A model generated the notes under the pieces. That model saw nothing but the letters and a program-made list of their open reading frames with translations. It had not been told where the DNA came from and searched no databases. Both the position numbers and the translations under genes were made by a program. This document shows, one piece after another, positions 20,421 through 31,718 of a stretch of DNA of 64,000 nucleotides. The DNA comes from Acanthamoeba sp. SK_2022b. Lineage: Eukaryota; Discosea; Longamoebia; Acanthamoebidae. The stretch covers positions 1-64,000 of the forward strand of contig JANDJZ010000161.1 in the NCBI GenBank assembly GCA_027943245.1. The letters are read 5' to 3'. Each line of letters starts with the position of its first letter. Position 1 is the first letter of the stretch.

Positions 20421-22519
20421 ATGACCACGGCGACATCTGCCCGGCATAAGGCACAACTCTCCGTATGGCTGACTCAGAACCCGACCGCAAGGCTGCGGCT
20501 GGTGTGCCGAGAGCTCCGCATGGACGGCTACTCCCGCATCTCGCGGTCCGAACTGGAGGCCAAACTCCTGGCTCACCTGGCCCACCACCCCGACCAGTAC
20601 TCGCTCATGATCGGCCTCCTCTCCGGCAGTACCTTTGCTGAACCCTCCTTCGCTCTTTTTATTCGTCGACTTTAGTTCGAAGCTGTGGTTGATGACGGCG
20701 GTTGCAGGTGTGAAGGCGACGGGCAAGTCAGATCGACGCAGTCCTCCAAAGAAGATCGTGGCGCAGGTCCGTACGCATGGGATGCCTCGCTTTTGATTCG
20801 TTCAGTCTGCTGAACACCATCGTGGCGCTACCCAGGAGCGGAGAGCGGTGGCGGCCACGGCGATGACGAATGGGGCCCCGTTCATACATCGCATGCGGCA
20901 TGACCGACCCAAGGAGGCCCACTTCGCAGACTACGCTTCTCTTGAGCGCTACTCCGAGAGCGGTCAGGAGAGGCTGTTCTGGGAGGTGGCGACGCGAAAC
21001 CTGGAGCGGCACCGTGGCGATGGCGCCATCGTGTTCTTCATCGAGTACAAGATCTGCGAGTTCAAGTGAGTGCTCGCCCTCGCGCCTTATGTTCTTTCCC
21101 TCACATGTCGCTCCTCCATTACTAATTCAACTTGATTGTGTATGTGGCGAGAGCAGCATCTATCAGAACGAGTGGAAGCATGCACTGGACCTTCTCATGC
21201 AGCTCAAGGACAAAGCAAGCCGGTCTCCTCACAAGTGTACTGCCCCCTCGCAGGTCGCAATTGTCGACAGCTGACACGACACTGAGGATTCGCCCTCACC
21301 CACACCAACATCAAATATTTGATTCGATGCTCCCAGTCTTCGCTAACGAGCGCCGTACGCACAAACCTCCACCGTTGCAGACACGTGCATGACGTTGAGG
21401 CTCGAGCATTGGTTCGTGCGCAAGTATCACGCCGAACTCCCTGCCGACGAGTTGGCCAGGCTCAACACGCTGCCCACGAGCACGCACCATCTGCTCACGC
21501 TGCTCAATCAACAGCGGAGCTACCTGAGCCACTACGACGAGGGCGACGCCTACTACAACCTCGCCGTCACCGAGCCCGACGACGCCACAGCCCAGGACTA
21601 CCTCGAGCGGTCGGCGGAGGCGTTCAAGCGGGCCCGGTGCACCAACGAAGCCCAGCGGTCGCACATTCGGCTGCTGCAGCGCATGGCGCGGTGGAGACAG
21701 GGCGACCTCCCCCACCCACAGTCGACTCCCGCAAGCCAGCGGATGCTGCCATCGCAGCCCGCTCCGCACATGGTGACTGAGCCGATGCGCCACATCATGC
21801 GTATCCTCCAATCGGATGAGAGCCAGGGCGCCATGCTGCCTCGGACCGAGGTGGCCCTCCATATGGCGGTGTCGGACGTGTGCCTGCGCGACGGACTGCT
21901 GGAGGCGGCAGAGGATCGGGTCCTCCGCGCTCTCCACCTGTGCCGAGGTCGTCCTTGGAGCGAAAATCACTACGCACGGGCGCGACTCGACAACATTCGC
22001 CGCATCAAGCAGCAGCATCAGCATCAGATGCCTGCAGCTATTCCCGCCTACTGCCAGCCGCAGCGCGCGACGACCACCACCGTGGCCTCTTTCGCTCCGT
22101 CGTCGCCGACCGTCGCCCGGCTTACGCCATTCTATGCGCCCGTGGTCATCGCCGCCGCTCCTAACAGAGCTTCGTCGCCGACACCGATCGCGCAGCGGCC
22201 ACCGCGAGCCTCATCTCCGCTACGGGCCGCGCCGGCGCCCTCAGTGGTGCTCAGCCAGGCGGCGCCTATGTGGGCGACCGGTCCCTACATTGGGCCCGGC
22301 GTCACCATGGTAAAGCTTGGCCCACAGTCTCCGCTGCCGCCGCGCGCGGCAACCTTCAACGGCGGTGTACCGGGGCTGCACTCTAGACAGCCAGCCGTGA
22401 ACGCCTCGACGGCCACTGCGATCATCGTCGCCTTCCCGCCCTCCACGCCCTTCGACGAAGGGCAGGTCCTCGCCGACATCGACAACCTGTGCCCGGCCTC
22501 TCCTCCCTTTGGGTCGTGA
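20421..22519 (+). CDS. Orphan Pro/Ala-rich cytosolic protein
   Basis: I do not recognise this protein. The first exons are 20421-20628, 20708-20766, 20836-21065 and 21157-21234 and join in phase. The large last exon, from about 21380 to 22519, reads cleanly, but its junction with the previous exon does not close, so one small exon is missing. The N-terminal third is helical (LVCRELRMDGYSRISRSEL) and contains FIEYKICEF. The middle is helical and TPR-like in character (NEWKHALDLLMQLKDKA, DYLERSAEAFKRARCTNEA, AEDRVLRALHLCRGRPW). The C-terminal 180 residues are disordered and rich in Pro, Ala and Ser. The start codon lies only two bases from the start of the divergent RNA-repair gene, so both must share one bidirectional promoter or have other first exons. 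Confidence 0.68.
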
Positions 22520-22635
22520 GCGGGTGGGGTGTGGGCCATGTGTGTACAGAGAAGCAGCGGCCCAATGGGCGATTTTTTGGTCATTTTCTGACTTGGTGAT
22601 CTCTGGGTCGGGGGAGAGAAGAGTAACCGCTGGCC

Positions 22636-23497
22636 ATGGGTGACCGTCCACATGAGGGGGAGCGAGCTGCCCACAAAACAGTGGACGATGGGCTGCAGCA
22701 GCAGGAGCTGCAGCAGCGCCAGCAGATACGCGCCCTCTTCGACGAGTTCGACCACGACAAGAAGGGCCGGCTCACCGTCCACCAGTTTGAGGAGGGGCTC
22801 AAGCGCGAGGGCCTATGGCACCGCATTCGCGATGACGTGCGCCTTCGCCCCACCTCCATTCTCTTCTTTATTGAATTAGCAATTAAATTAACTTCAAAAA
22901 ATAGTGATAAATAAATATATAATTAAATTAAATTAAATTAGATTGTTCCGCTGGCCAGGCCCACCTGCAGCGGGTGTGGAACGCAACGCGGCTAGACCCA
23001 TCTGACGAAGCGGGCATGGACTTCGGCGAGTTCTACAACATCATGGTATGCCCAGGCAAAGCAATGGTGTAGGCGCTGGTTGTCATTGTATCTCTCACCT
23101 GAAGTGAACGCCCTGATTGTCGCGTAGGTGGAGCACTACCAGATCCTTCCGCATGCGCATCTGGTTGAGGTGTTTGAGGTACAACACGGCTACATATTCA
23201 GCATACTGATAGAATATCTGGATATATGTGGTGATTATGCATAAAAATTAGTTGCAAATGGAACGCTAATTCGCTTCTCGGCTGTTCAGGATTGGCTCAG
23301 CTTTGGCGAGAAGCTGTCCAACCTGCCGGGCGAGGTCGTGGCGGGTAAGGAGCGCAACCCGTGGCGCTACCTCATCTACGGCGCCGTGTCCGGGGCCGTC
23401 TCGCGCACGGTCACCGCCCCGCTCGAGCGACTCAAGATTCTCAATCAGGCAACCCTCAGCTCACTTCCGTCTCTGCGAGTCTCATCCGCTCATTCTG

Positions 23498-23589
<92 letters not shown>

Positions 23590-23786
23590 TCGTGCGTGCG
23601 TCGTGTGCATAGGTGCAATATCTAAGCAAGGGAGCGGGCCCACAGTACGGCGGAGTGTGGAGCGCGCTGGTGGCGATGGGTCGGAACGAAGGGTGGCGCG
23701 GCTACTTCAAGGGGAACGGCGTCAACATCCTGCGCATCATGCCCTCCTCCGCCGCGCGCTACTACGCCTACGAAGCCCTCAAGCGG

Positions 23787-23862
<76 letters not shown>

Positions 23863-24280
23863 TCAGCGTCATCAGTGAGGCGTTCGTGCTGACCAGAGCA
23901 TACAGGCCCTGCACCCTGAGAGCGGGCAGCCGACTCCAGGCGTGCGCATGCTATCGGGAGCCCTGGCCGGCACCTTCGCCACCGCGTCCACCTACCCCCT
24001 GGTACGGTCGACCGTCTCGCTGCGCCGCCCAGCGCTATCGAGCTCGCTAAAGGTCGCGGCGTGACCCACTCCCCGTCTGCTCGTCAGGACCTGGTGCGGA
24101 CGAGGCTCGCCGCGCAGACCTCCTCCGCCGGCTCGGCCAAGTACAGGGGCCTCGTGGACGCCACCCGAACCATCGTCAGGGAGGAGGGCCTGGCCGGCCT
24201 CTACAAGGGCCTGTGGACATCGTGCCTGGTGCCTAGCCCACTGCTCTCTGTGGCCACTCGAGCACACACCGCTCACGTGT

Positions 24281-24351
<71 letters not shown>

Positions 24352-24795
24352 CAACAGGGCGTGGCGCCGTTCGTGGCGATCAACTTCACGAGCTACGAGA
24401 TGCTTCGACAGCTGGCGATCGACACACTCCACGAGAGGCCGAACCTCTTGATGAACCTGTCCATCGGCGCGCTGGCGGGCACCATCGCCATGAGTATCAC
24501 CTATCCCAGCGAACTCCTTCGACGACGCATGATGCTTCAGGTGCGCGCGAGTGGCGTTGCTCCGTGTATGCCAGCGTCGGGCGCCGCGCACTGACTGGAT
24601 GCGGTGGATGGCCAGGGGATCGGTGGCGCCGAGCGCGAGTACAAGGGCATCGTCGACGCGGTGGTGAAGATCGCCAGGAACGAGGGCCCGGCGGGCTTTT
24701 ACAGGGGCATCGTGCCGTGCTACCTCAAGGTGGTGCCCTCTCAGGCCGTCAGTTGGGGCATGCTCGAGCTGTGCAAGAGACTCGGCGACGAGTGA
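22636..24795 (+). CDS. Calcium-dependent mitochondrial ATP-Mg/Pi-type carrier (SLC25A23/24/25-like)
   Basis: Nine exons close in phase to 423 residues: 22636-22836, 22959-23045, 23128-23178, 23290-23448, 23613-23786, 23906-24001, 24088-24228, 24358-24540 and 24616-24795. The N-terminus has an EF-hand-like loop (DHDKKGRLTVHQ) and a weaker second one. The C-terminal 300 residues are a three-repeat mitochondrial carrier of the inner membrane. Signature motifs are PLERLK, PLDLVRTRL and PSELLRRRM; the Tyr-Lys-Gly blocks YKGLWTSCLG and KYRGLVDATRTIV also fit. The domain order matches calcium-regulated ATP-Mg/phosphate carriers, which adjust the matrix adenine nucleotide pool. Introns 4, 5 and 7 are filled with long GT or CA tracts. 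Intron 4 appears to start with GC (CAG|GCAACC) rather than GT. A mutated copy of the last exon lies about 2 kb downstream. Confidence 0.95.
23449..23612 (+). other. GC-AG intron of the mitochondrial carrier containing a (TG)n tract
   Basis: The exon ends CTCAATCAG and the next begins GTGCAATATC, giving the carrier sequence ERLKILNQVQYL. The only donor that keeps this frame is GC at 23449-23450; the acceptor is AG at 23611-23612. The intron carries about 88 nt of TG repeat. Confidence 0.7.
23501..23588. repeat. (TG)n microsatellite, carrier intron 4
   Basis: About 88 nt of TG inside the GC-AG intron. Confidence 0.95.
23788..23858. repeat. (AC)n microsatellite, carrier intron 5
   Basis: About 70 nt of AC beginning right at the donor (GTACACAC). 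Confidence 0.95.
24281..24350. repeat. (GT)n microsatellite, carrier intron 7
   Basis: About 68 nt of GT ending 7 nt before the exon (GCAACAG acceptor). Confidence 0.95.
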
Positions 24796-24939
24796 GCCCC
24801 GCGTTTTCGCTCTGCCTTGTGCCTTGTTTGCTTTTGCTACTGCGGAGAAGAGAAGCCAAAGGATGATCGCGACGAACCAGAACCAAGAGAAAATGAATGT
24901 GTCTTTGTTTGTTTCCAAAGACAAAGTACATGGCTTGCC

Positions 24940-25300
24940 GGCTCCTGCCGGCGGTTGGGGGGTGGGTGGGGGAGGGATGGCCACGCCCAGGTCGCTCTCT
25001 GGCGCCTGGACCGGTGGCCCCCTCGCCCCTCTCGTCGGCGGTCCCGCCAGGTCGCCCCCGTAGGGGCACCTGCGCTGGGGACCGCTCTCGTTTGCGACCA
25101 CGCCGGATCGTCCCGTAGGACGCCGGGCTGGTGGTCGCTCCTGTTGCAACCACGCCCAGATCGCCTCCTTTGGGCGCTGGACCGGTGGTTGCTGCTGCTG
25201 CTGCTGCTGCCGTCGCCCGAGGTCGTGCTCCGATGGCACGAGCCTGCTTGTCAGCGACGGCGGCACTTCCGTGGCCCTGCTTCAGGTCAGCGAATGAAGA
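24940..25300. repeat. GC-rich degenerate tandem repeats, about 60-65 bp per unit
   Basis: On the minus strand about four diverged units share the core GATCTGGGCGTGG or GACCTGGGCGTGG, separated by Gly/Pro/Arg-rich sequence. The stretch is open in more than one frame on the minus strand, so it could be a repeat-rich exon or its remnant. I cannot assign a gene. It lies directly 3' of the mitochondrial carrier. Confidence 0.5.
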
Positions 25301-25679
25301 CTTGCTCGCTGTCCGTGCAAGGAGAGAGAGAGAAAGAGACGTAAGTGAGAGCATGAAGAAAAACAAGAAGAAAGAGTTCTTACCCTGGGATGACCACGGG
25401 AAATAGCCATGCGGGAGGGCGCAACAAACACCGCCGAGGTCGCCCGCTGTTGGGGATCGATCTCTCGTGTTGGGGTGGCGGTGGTTGGCCTCCCGAGACC
25501 ACACGGTGGTGTGGCCTCTGCTGCTCGGCGCCTCTCCGATCGTAGAAGTCTGCAGACCCACCACACAGGTCAGCCATGATGGACAAGTTGGGTGAGGCTC
25601 AGGGGCAGGGCACACATCGTACCTCAAGAGAGGCACCGCAGCACAAGGGGGGGTACCTGCACGCACGGCACAAAGGGGG

Positions 25680-25870
25680 AGAGAAAGTTAGTCGACCCCC
25701 GGGCTTGGGGGTCAGCATCGTCGTCGTAGGCTCGGGTCGAATCGTCATAGGCTTGGGTCGTTCAGCGTAGGCTTGGAGTCGTCATCATGGGCTCGGGTCG
25801 TTCGGCGTAGGCTTGGGGGTCATCGTCATCGTCGTCGGCTTGGGTCGTCTGGCTGGGCGTCGAAGAGGTC
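25680..25870. repeat. Degenerate tandem repeat with the core GGCTTGGGTCGT
   Basis: The core GGCTTGGGTCG or GGCTCGGGTCG recurs about six times at intervals of roughly 25-35 bp, interspersed with CGTCATCGTCGTC runs. On the minus strand it would read as Pro/Asp/Gln-rich peptide but is interrupted by stops. No gene is claimed. Confidence 0.5.
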
Positions 25871-26305
25871 GGGCAGGTCCTCCTGAGGTCGGGCAAGTCT
25901 GTTTTGGTTCAAAAGGGGATGGAAAAAATTGGTTGTTAGTAGGTTTGTATGTGGAGCATTTTACGGGAACTGGAGAAGTAGCTGGCGGCAAGGGTATGTG
26001 GGTATGTGGGTACAAGGTTGGTGCTGGCAGGTAGATAAAACGTTGAATGGCAAACAACCGAACGCACAAACCAAGACCCTTTTTATACCTGCCCAGAAGG
26101 TTCTCGGCAGCTTCCAAGGAGTTTGAGGATTGCGTTGTAGCAGTTCCATTGGAGCATCAGCTCCGAAAGCACCAGTCAGAGACACTCCATTGCTGGCGCG
26201 GAAAACCCGCAAGTCTTGGCATCATGAACTGTGGTTTTGGCCGAAACTTGGCCTGTAACGACTTTCCCTTTATTTCTTTTTCCTTCCGCGGCCAGATTTT
26301 GGCGT

Positions 26306-26344
26306 GAAATGGAGCAGGGAAATTTCTCTGCTCCATTTTTACCG
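26306..26344. repeat. Perfect 11-bp inverted repeat (hairpin)
   Basis: AAATGGAGCAG is followed after about 10 nt by its exact reverse complement CTGCTCCATTT. A second small hairpin, ATAGGGA-ACGA-TCCCTAT, lies just downstream near 26354-26371. Both sit in the non-coding, repeat-bearing stretch after the mitochondrial carrier. Confidence 0.6.
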
Positions 26345-26689
26345 CTCTATCGATAGGGAACGATCCCTATGCGGGTGGAGCCAGAGATAACCCGTCGAAG
26401 AACACTTTCGGGTGGCTCCTGTTCACTTGAACCGCATCACTGCAGGCCCAGCCCAGTCAAGAGCGTGCACTACGAGCAATAGGCGCGAGCCAAGGCCAGA
26501 ACGCGGTGGGTTGTTGGGTGTTATCGTGGAAGAGGAAGGTGAAGTGGCCCTCCTCGATCTCAAGTAAAGAGAAACCTTCGGTACCTAGCAGTAGATATCT
26601 ACTCAGGACAGATATCAGTAGTTGAGCGCGAGGTCTATGAACTCCTGGGTCTTCTCCAGCGGTCAGGGGACAGACAGACTCGCCTGGTC

Positions 26690-26839
26690 GTCGACGCAGC
26701 GTGGTGAAGATCGCCAGGCATGAGGGCCAGGCGGGCTTCTACTGGGGCATCGTGCCGACTACCTCAAGGTGGTGTCCTCTCAGGCCGTCAGTTGAGGCAT
26801 GCTCGCGCTGTGCAAGACACTCGGCGACGAGTGAGCCTG
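26690..26839 (+). pseudogene. Pseudogene fragment: mutated copy of the mitochondrial carrier's last exon
   Basis: About 145 nt match the end of the carrier gene (about 24650-24796) up to and including the stop codon and the next few bases, at roughly 90% identity by eye. The copy has a deletion inside the GTGCCGTGCTACCTC region and a substitution that turns the Trp of SWGML into a stop (AGT TGA GGC), so it cannot encode the carrier end. Homology stops sharply at both sides. There is no poly(A) tract or intron remnant, so it looks like a short DNA-level duplication. Neighbouring sequence is repeat-rich and gene-free. Confidence 0.85.
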
Positions 26840-26849
26840 CGGCCGTGAA

Positions 26850-26900
26850 CGCCAACCGCATCATATGTTCATGAACGCCAACCGCATCATATGTTTGTTT
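26850..26900. repeat. Tandem duplication of about 24 bp
   Basis: GAACGCCAACCGCATCATAT followed by GTT occurs twice in immediate succession, just after the carrier pseudogene fragment. It may mark the edge of the same rearrangement. Confidence 0.75.
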
Positions 26901-26945
26901 CATGAAGATGTCATTGATGCCACTCCTTGTGGGTGAATGCCTCAC

Positions 26946-28245
26946 TCAAGCTTCGTCGAGCTTCACCCACGCCCCTGTCTTGCCACTCTCGAACACCTTC
27001 TCCACAAAGCGCATGCCCTTGCAACCGTCCTGCAAGCCAAAGGAGAGTGTTACGGCAATCGACGCGTGGCTCGTGGTGGGTGCATCAAGGCGAGGCAGCT
27101 GATGCGCGAACATACCTGCGCGGTCGGGTAATCGCCCGAGGGCTGGTCGGCGCTCAGGCTCTCCTTCAGGACGGTCGCGCGGATAGTGTTGGCAAAGTTG
27201 AGGTAGACGTTGGCAAAGGCCTCCAGGTAGCCCTGGCGCCGCCGGCGGGGTGAGAACACCGCCATTGTCATTGTCGTGCGAATGGCACGCATGGTCAAGA
27301 TTACCTCAGGATGGCCCGGGGGGAGGCGTGTGTGGATCTTGGACGTGTGCGACAGGTAGTCGTTGCCCGCCTTGTACAACTACAACGCACACGCACGCAC
27401 GCACACGACACACAACACAACACACAGTTCAGAGGCAAGCAGGAGACGAGACTCCAGGACCGATGATACCTGTTCGGGAGCGTCTCTGGGACGCACGATG
27501 AGGTGCGTGGGCTCCTCCTGCGCCCACTCCAGCGATGCGTCGCTGCCATAGACACTGATCTTGAGGCCATTGCCCTTCCCCGTCGACGTCTGAAACAGCG
27601 GCCATCGTTCAGCTTGATTGGCGCCGCCCACTACGGAAGGAGGAGTCTACCTGCGAGGCGATGAGCACTCCCTTGGCGCCGCCTACGAAGCGCAGCAAAA
27701 TGTTGAAGTCATCGGGCTCGCGCACTACCGGAGGCAGAGGCGCGCATTGTCAGTTGGCGTTAGCCTTGACCGCACAACAGGTGCCCAGCCCCCCCCCACT
27801 TGGGAGGGTGTATGTTTGTTTGCCATACCTCCACCGACAAAGGTGGTGATGTCAGCGCACAGCTCCGACAGCTCGAGCCCCGTTATGTATCTCTGCAGAG
27901 AGATCATTGGGCGGTTATATATAGGGGGCACGCTGGCGTGCATTCAACACAGCAGCGGAGACAAACCAGCAGATGCTCGGCGTGAGTGCCCACATCAACT
28001 GTGAAAAGGGGGGGGGGACGAGATCGTGAGACCTCACAGGAATCCGCATGAGCGATCGTCGTGAATGAGGGAGAGCGGGTGGTGGGCGGCACCGAGGGTG
28101 GAAAGGCCTGAGGTCCGCGTAATGCTCCCGCCCTCGCTGGTGAGCCAGCCCTGCTCGTAGGTCACGATGACCTTGCGTAGCTGACCGAGCTTGCCAGCCT
28201 TGACGAGCTCGCGAGCCTCCTTGACCTATCGCTCACACACACACA

Positions 28246-28330
<85 letters not shown>

Positions 28331-28588
28331 TATACAACTGAGGGCAGGCGCGCTGCGAACGAGATTGGGCGCGTGCCATCGGATAGCCGGTGTAGTTGTG
28401 CGTGAGGCCAAAGGGCAAGCCGGTCTGCTCGACCAGCTGCACCAGCTTGACGGCGTCGCTCACATTCTCGGTGAGGGGCTTATCCGACAGCACCGGAATG
28501 CCAGCCTGAGGTGGAAAGAGGATTGTGTTCAGGCTGTCGCCTAGCAGGTCGAGCGTCCTTATTTTCATACATGTATGTAGATAGATTG

Positions 28589-28660
<72 letters not shown>

Positions 28661-29188
28661 AAGAGAACTGCTCACCTCGAGGAACGTGCGTGAGACATCA
28701 AAGTGAAGTGGATTGGGGGTGACCACCACCACAAAGTCGATGGCCTCGTCTGCGCAAGAGAAGAGGCGCAGACGCCGATGGGAAGGGACAGTGGAATGTA
28801 AATAGGACCAGAGTATGAGCACCAGCGCGTCAAACCGGCATCGCCGTTTGCCACCACGTACCAGCGCCCTCCTTGCGCAAGCGCGCCTCCTCGCTGGCCA
28901 TCGCCTGGTAGGTGGCGTACACACGCTCCGAGCGCAAGCTCAGGCTCGCCCCAAACGTGCGGTTCACCTCTGCACGCGACGAAAACGCACCTGCCACCAA
29001 CTGCATCGTAATCAGCTTTGTGCGATTTTGAGGACATCTTGTAAAGGATTGAGCATTGGGTGACCCAGCCAGGTACGTACCTGAAGGCGCCCAACCAGGG
29101 CCGCAGCACGTCGGTGGGCTGCGCCAATCCACCCGGGCGGACCGCCCCCCACCATCCCAAACCTCAACTGTCGCTGCTCTGTCGTCAT
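26946..29188 (-). CDS. GFO/IDH/MocA-family NAD(P)-dependent oxidoreductase
   Basis: A sugar or inositol-type dehydrogenase with an N-terminal Rossmann fold. The start ATG 29188 gives [20 protein letters not shown]; the Gly-rich loop [19 protein letters not shown] is the NAD(P) site. Exons run 29081-29188, 28862-29000, 28676-28749, about 28375-28505 and on through at least six more to the last one, ending at TGA 26948-26946. Family blocks follow in order: [28 protein letters not shown] (the conserved Lys-Pro), [43 protein letters not shown], and the C-terminal [18 protein letters not shown]. Order and spacing match myo-inositol dehydrogenase-like proteins; the substrate cannot be told. Two introns carry CA or GT tracts, and the one after TGYPM seems to begin with GC rather than GT. 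Confidence 0.93.
28232..28327. repeat. (CA)n microsatellite in an intron of the MocA-like gene
   Basis: About 95 nt of CA with one interruption. Confidence 0.95.
28590..28662. repeat. (GT)n(GA)n microsatellite in an intron of the MocA-like gene
   Basis: About 50 nt of GT then about 20 nt of GA. Confidence 0.95.
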
Positions 29189-29465
29189 CTTGCTTCAATT
29201 TTTACAATACATCGTTAACCCGAGTTGTTTTGGTAACGTTGTCCTGTTTGTGTTGAGAATTGCTGCCTAAACTTCCATGGCCACCACTGATGCATGTGCC
29301 ATCCACAACACCCTCCAATTGGCAAGTCAACGATTCCTCACTTCGGTCTCTCTTGGACTCCTTCCAAGAGCTCTACAACCACCTTGAGATCAATGAACCT
29401 GCGCGTGATATAAGCCTCCTCGCCTCAGTTTGAATATTTGCATCTTTTTGTAAGCTGTGAACCCA

Positions 29466-29940
29466 TCAGTGCTTGAAGTGGCGCTCGCCGGTGAACACCA
29501 TCACGAGGCCCAGCTCATCGGCCTTGGCGATGACGTCCTCGTCCCTGCCATGAGACGACGGTTGTGAGCGTGTGGTGCGTGTGGGCGTGTTCGTAAGGGG
29601 CGAGGAGAAGCACGAACCTGATGGAACCGCCGGGCTGGATGACGGCGACGACGCCGGCCTTGGCCGCCTCCTCGATGCCGTCGGCAAAGGGGAAGAAGGC
29701 GTCGGAGGCCAGCAGGCTGCCCTGTGCCTTCTCGCCGGCCCGCTTGGCCGCCTGCACGACCGAGTCGACCCTGTTGGGCTGGCCCGTGCCGATGCCCACC
29801 GTCGAGGTGCCCTGCACGAGCACGATCGCGTTCGACTTGACGTGCTTCGACGCCAGCCACGCGAAGGCCAGGCCGGCTTCGATCTCGGGCGTCGGCTGCT
29901 TCTTCGTCACCACCTTCCACGAGCTCCTCACCTCCGTCCC

Positions 29941-30004
<64 letters not shown>

Positions 30005-31718
30005 TGTGAGAGCGAGTGGGTGAAGCCACCAGTGGAGGGAGAGGCGGGCGCCTACCCTTGTTGTCAGGGGTCTGCACGAGGAGGCCGCCAAAGACGCTTC
30101 GGATGACGAGGCTGCCCTCCTGGGTGGCCTGCTGCTTGCGGATGACGTCGTTCTTGGCGATGAGCACGCGGCAGTTCTTCTTCTTGTTGGCCAGCCACTC
30201 GAGGGCCTCTGGCGTGTAGCTGTGCGAGACCAACACCTCGAGGAACAGCTTGCCTGCACGCCCACACAACCGCAAAGTTCGCTGTTGATGAACAAGCTGC
30301 ACTGTCTCGCACGCGTTTACTACACATAGGCACGTACCGATGGCCTCGCAGAGCTCGACGGTGATCTCCCTGTTGATGGCAATGATGGAACCGAAGGCAG
30401 ACACCGTGTCCGACTCGAACGCCTGTCGTTGTGTCAATTTAACAGAATTAATAATCATGAGTAAAATAATTGTAAACCTAATTCCTATTTTGATAAATAA
30501 AATAAAGAATAAACAATAAACAATCACCTTCTGGTAGGCGGTGATGATGTTGGGGTCGGTGGCGATGCCGCAGGGCGTGTTGTGCTTGATGATGACGACG
30601 CACGGGTCGCTGTATTCCTGGACGATAGTGTAGGCCACGTCGAGATCCAGGATGTTGTTGTACGACAACTCCTTGCCCGACACCTGCTCGAACGGGGCGT
30701 CGGCGCCAGTCCACCGATACAGCGCGCCTGCCCCACCCCATACCAACGCTGACGTCAGCCACAGCCCCATATAATGTCGACATGCACATGCACGCATGTG
30801 TGGCCGTTACCCTGCTGGTGCGGGTTCTCGCCATAGCGGAGCGTCTCCACCTTGTCCGCCGTGAGCGCGATCTGTCCAGGCAGTGACTGCATAACACCGA
30901 ATAAGATTCGTGTCGAGCGTGTGTCAACCAATGGCTGGTCAAGTTGGATGGGCGTGTGTACCTCGCTCTTGCCCTCGTCGAGCGAGCCCGAGAGCCACTG
31001 CGAGATGGCGCTGTCGTAGGTGGCAGTATGGCGGAAGGCCTTGAGCGCGAACCGCTTGCGGTCGGTCGTCGGCACGCCCTGGTCGCCGCCCCGGAGCTTC
31101 TCCAGCACGCTCGCGTAGTCGGCAGGATCGCACACCACCAGCACCGACTCGAAGTTCTTGGCCGCCGCGCGCAGCAGCGTAACGCCCCCGATGTCGATCT
31201 GCTCCACGATCTCGCCCTCCGTGACTCCCTCCTTGCGCACAGTCTACGTGCGTGTGGTGGTTAGCCATCGTCTTGATTGCCTGGCCCAGGTGTGTATGTG
31301 AGTGCACGCACCTCCTGGAACGGGTAGAGGTTGCACACGACGACGTCGATGGTGGACAGGTTGTGCTTCTTGAGCTCCTCCAGGTGCTCCGGCGTGCGCT
31401 TGGCCAAGATGCCTCCGTGAATCTACAAAAAATAAAAGAATTAAAATACAGGAAATAAATAAACTCAATAAATAATAGATACTAAATACTAAATAAATCC
31501 TAAAAACCACGTACAGCAGGGTGGAGGGTCTTGACGCGTCCGCCTAGGATCTCAGGGAAGGAGGTGAGCTGAGCCACTTGGACGACGGGCACGCCCGCCT
31601 TCTCGAGGGTGGCGTGGGTGCCGCCCGTGCTGACGATCTCGTAACCGAGGTCAGCCAAACCCTTGCAGAAGTCCACCAAGCCGTCCTTGTTGTGCACTGA
31701 TACCAATGCGCGCTTCAT
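29466..31718 (-). CDS. ATIC: Bifunctional purine biosynthesis enzyme ATIC (AICAR transformylase/IMP cyclohydrolase)
   Basis: Catalyses the last two steps of de novo IMP synthesis. Nine exons are seen: 31515-31718, 31312-31422, about 30962-31242, 30811-30886, 30528-30727, 30338-30422, 30056-30253, 29618-29939 and 29466-29544. The N-terminal cyclohydrolase domain starts [17 protein letters not shown] and contains [32 protein letters not shown] and VCNLYPFQ. The transformylase domain has [27 protein letters not shown] and the catalytic KHNTPCGIA, then [17 protein letters not shown], and it ends with [33 protein letters not shown] and FTGERHFKH, which is the usual C-terminus. All key segments are intact. 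The intron between exons 7 and 8 holds a GT tract. Confidence 0.97.
29942..30001. repeat. (GT)n microsatellite in an ATIC intron
   Basis: About 58 nt of GT, starting beside the acceptor of exon 29618-29939. Confidence 0.95.

Noticed and set aside
23992..25266. 424-codon minus-strand ORF across the carrier 3' half and the repeats
   Set aside because: Its 5' half is repeat and the rest is exact antisense of the carrier exons and a GT tract.
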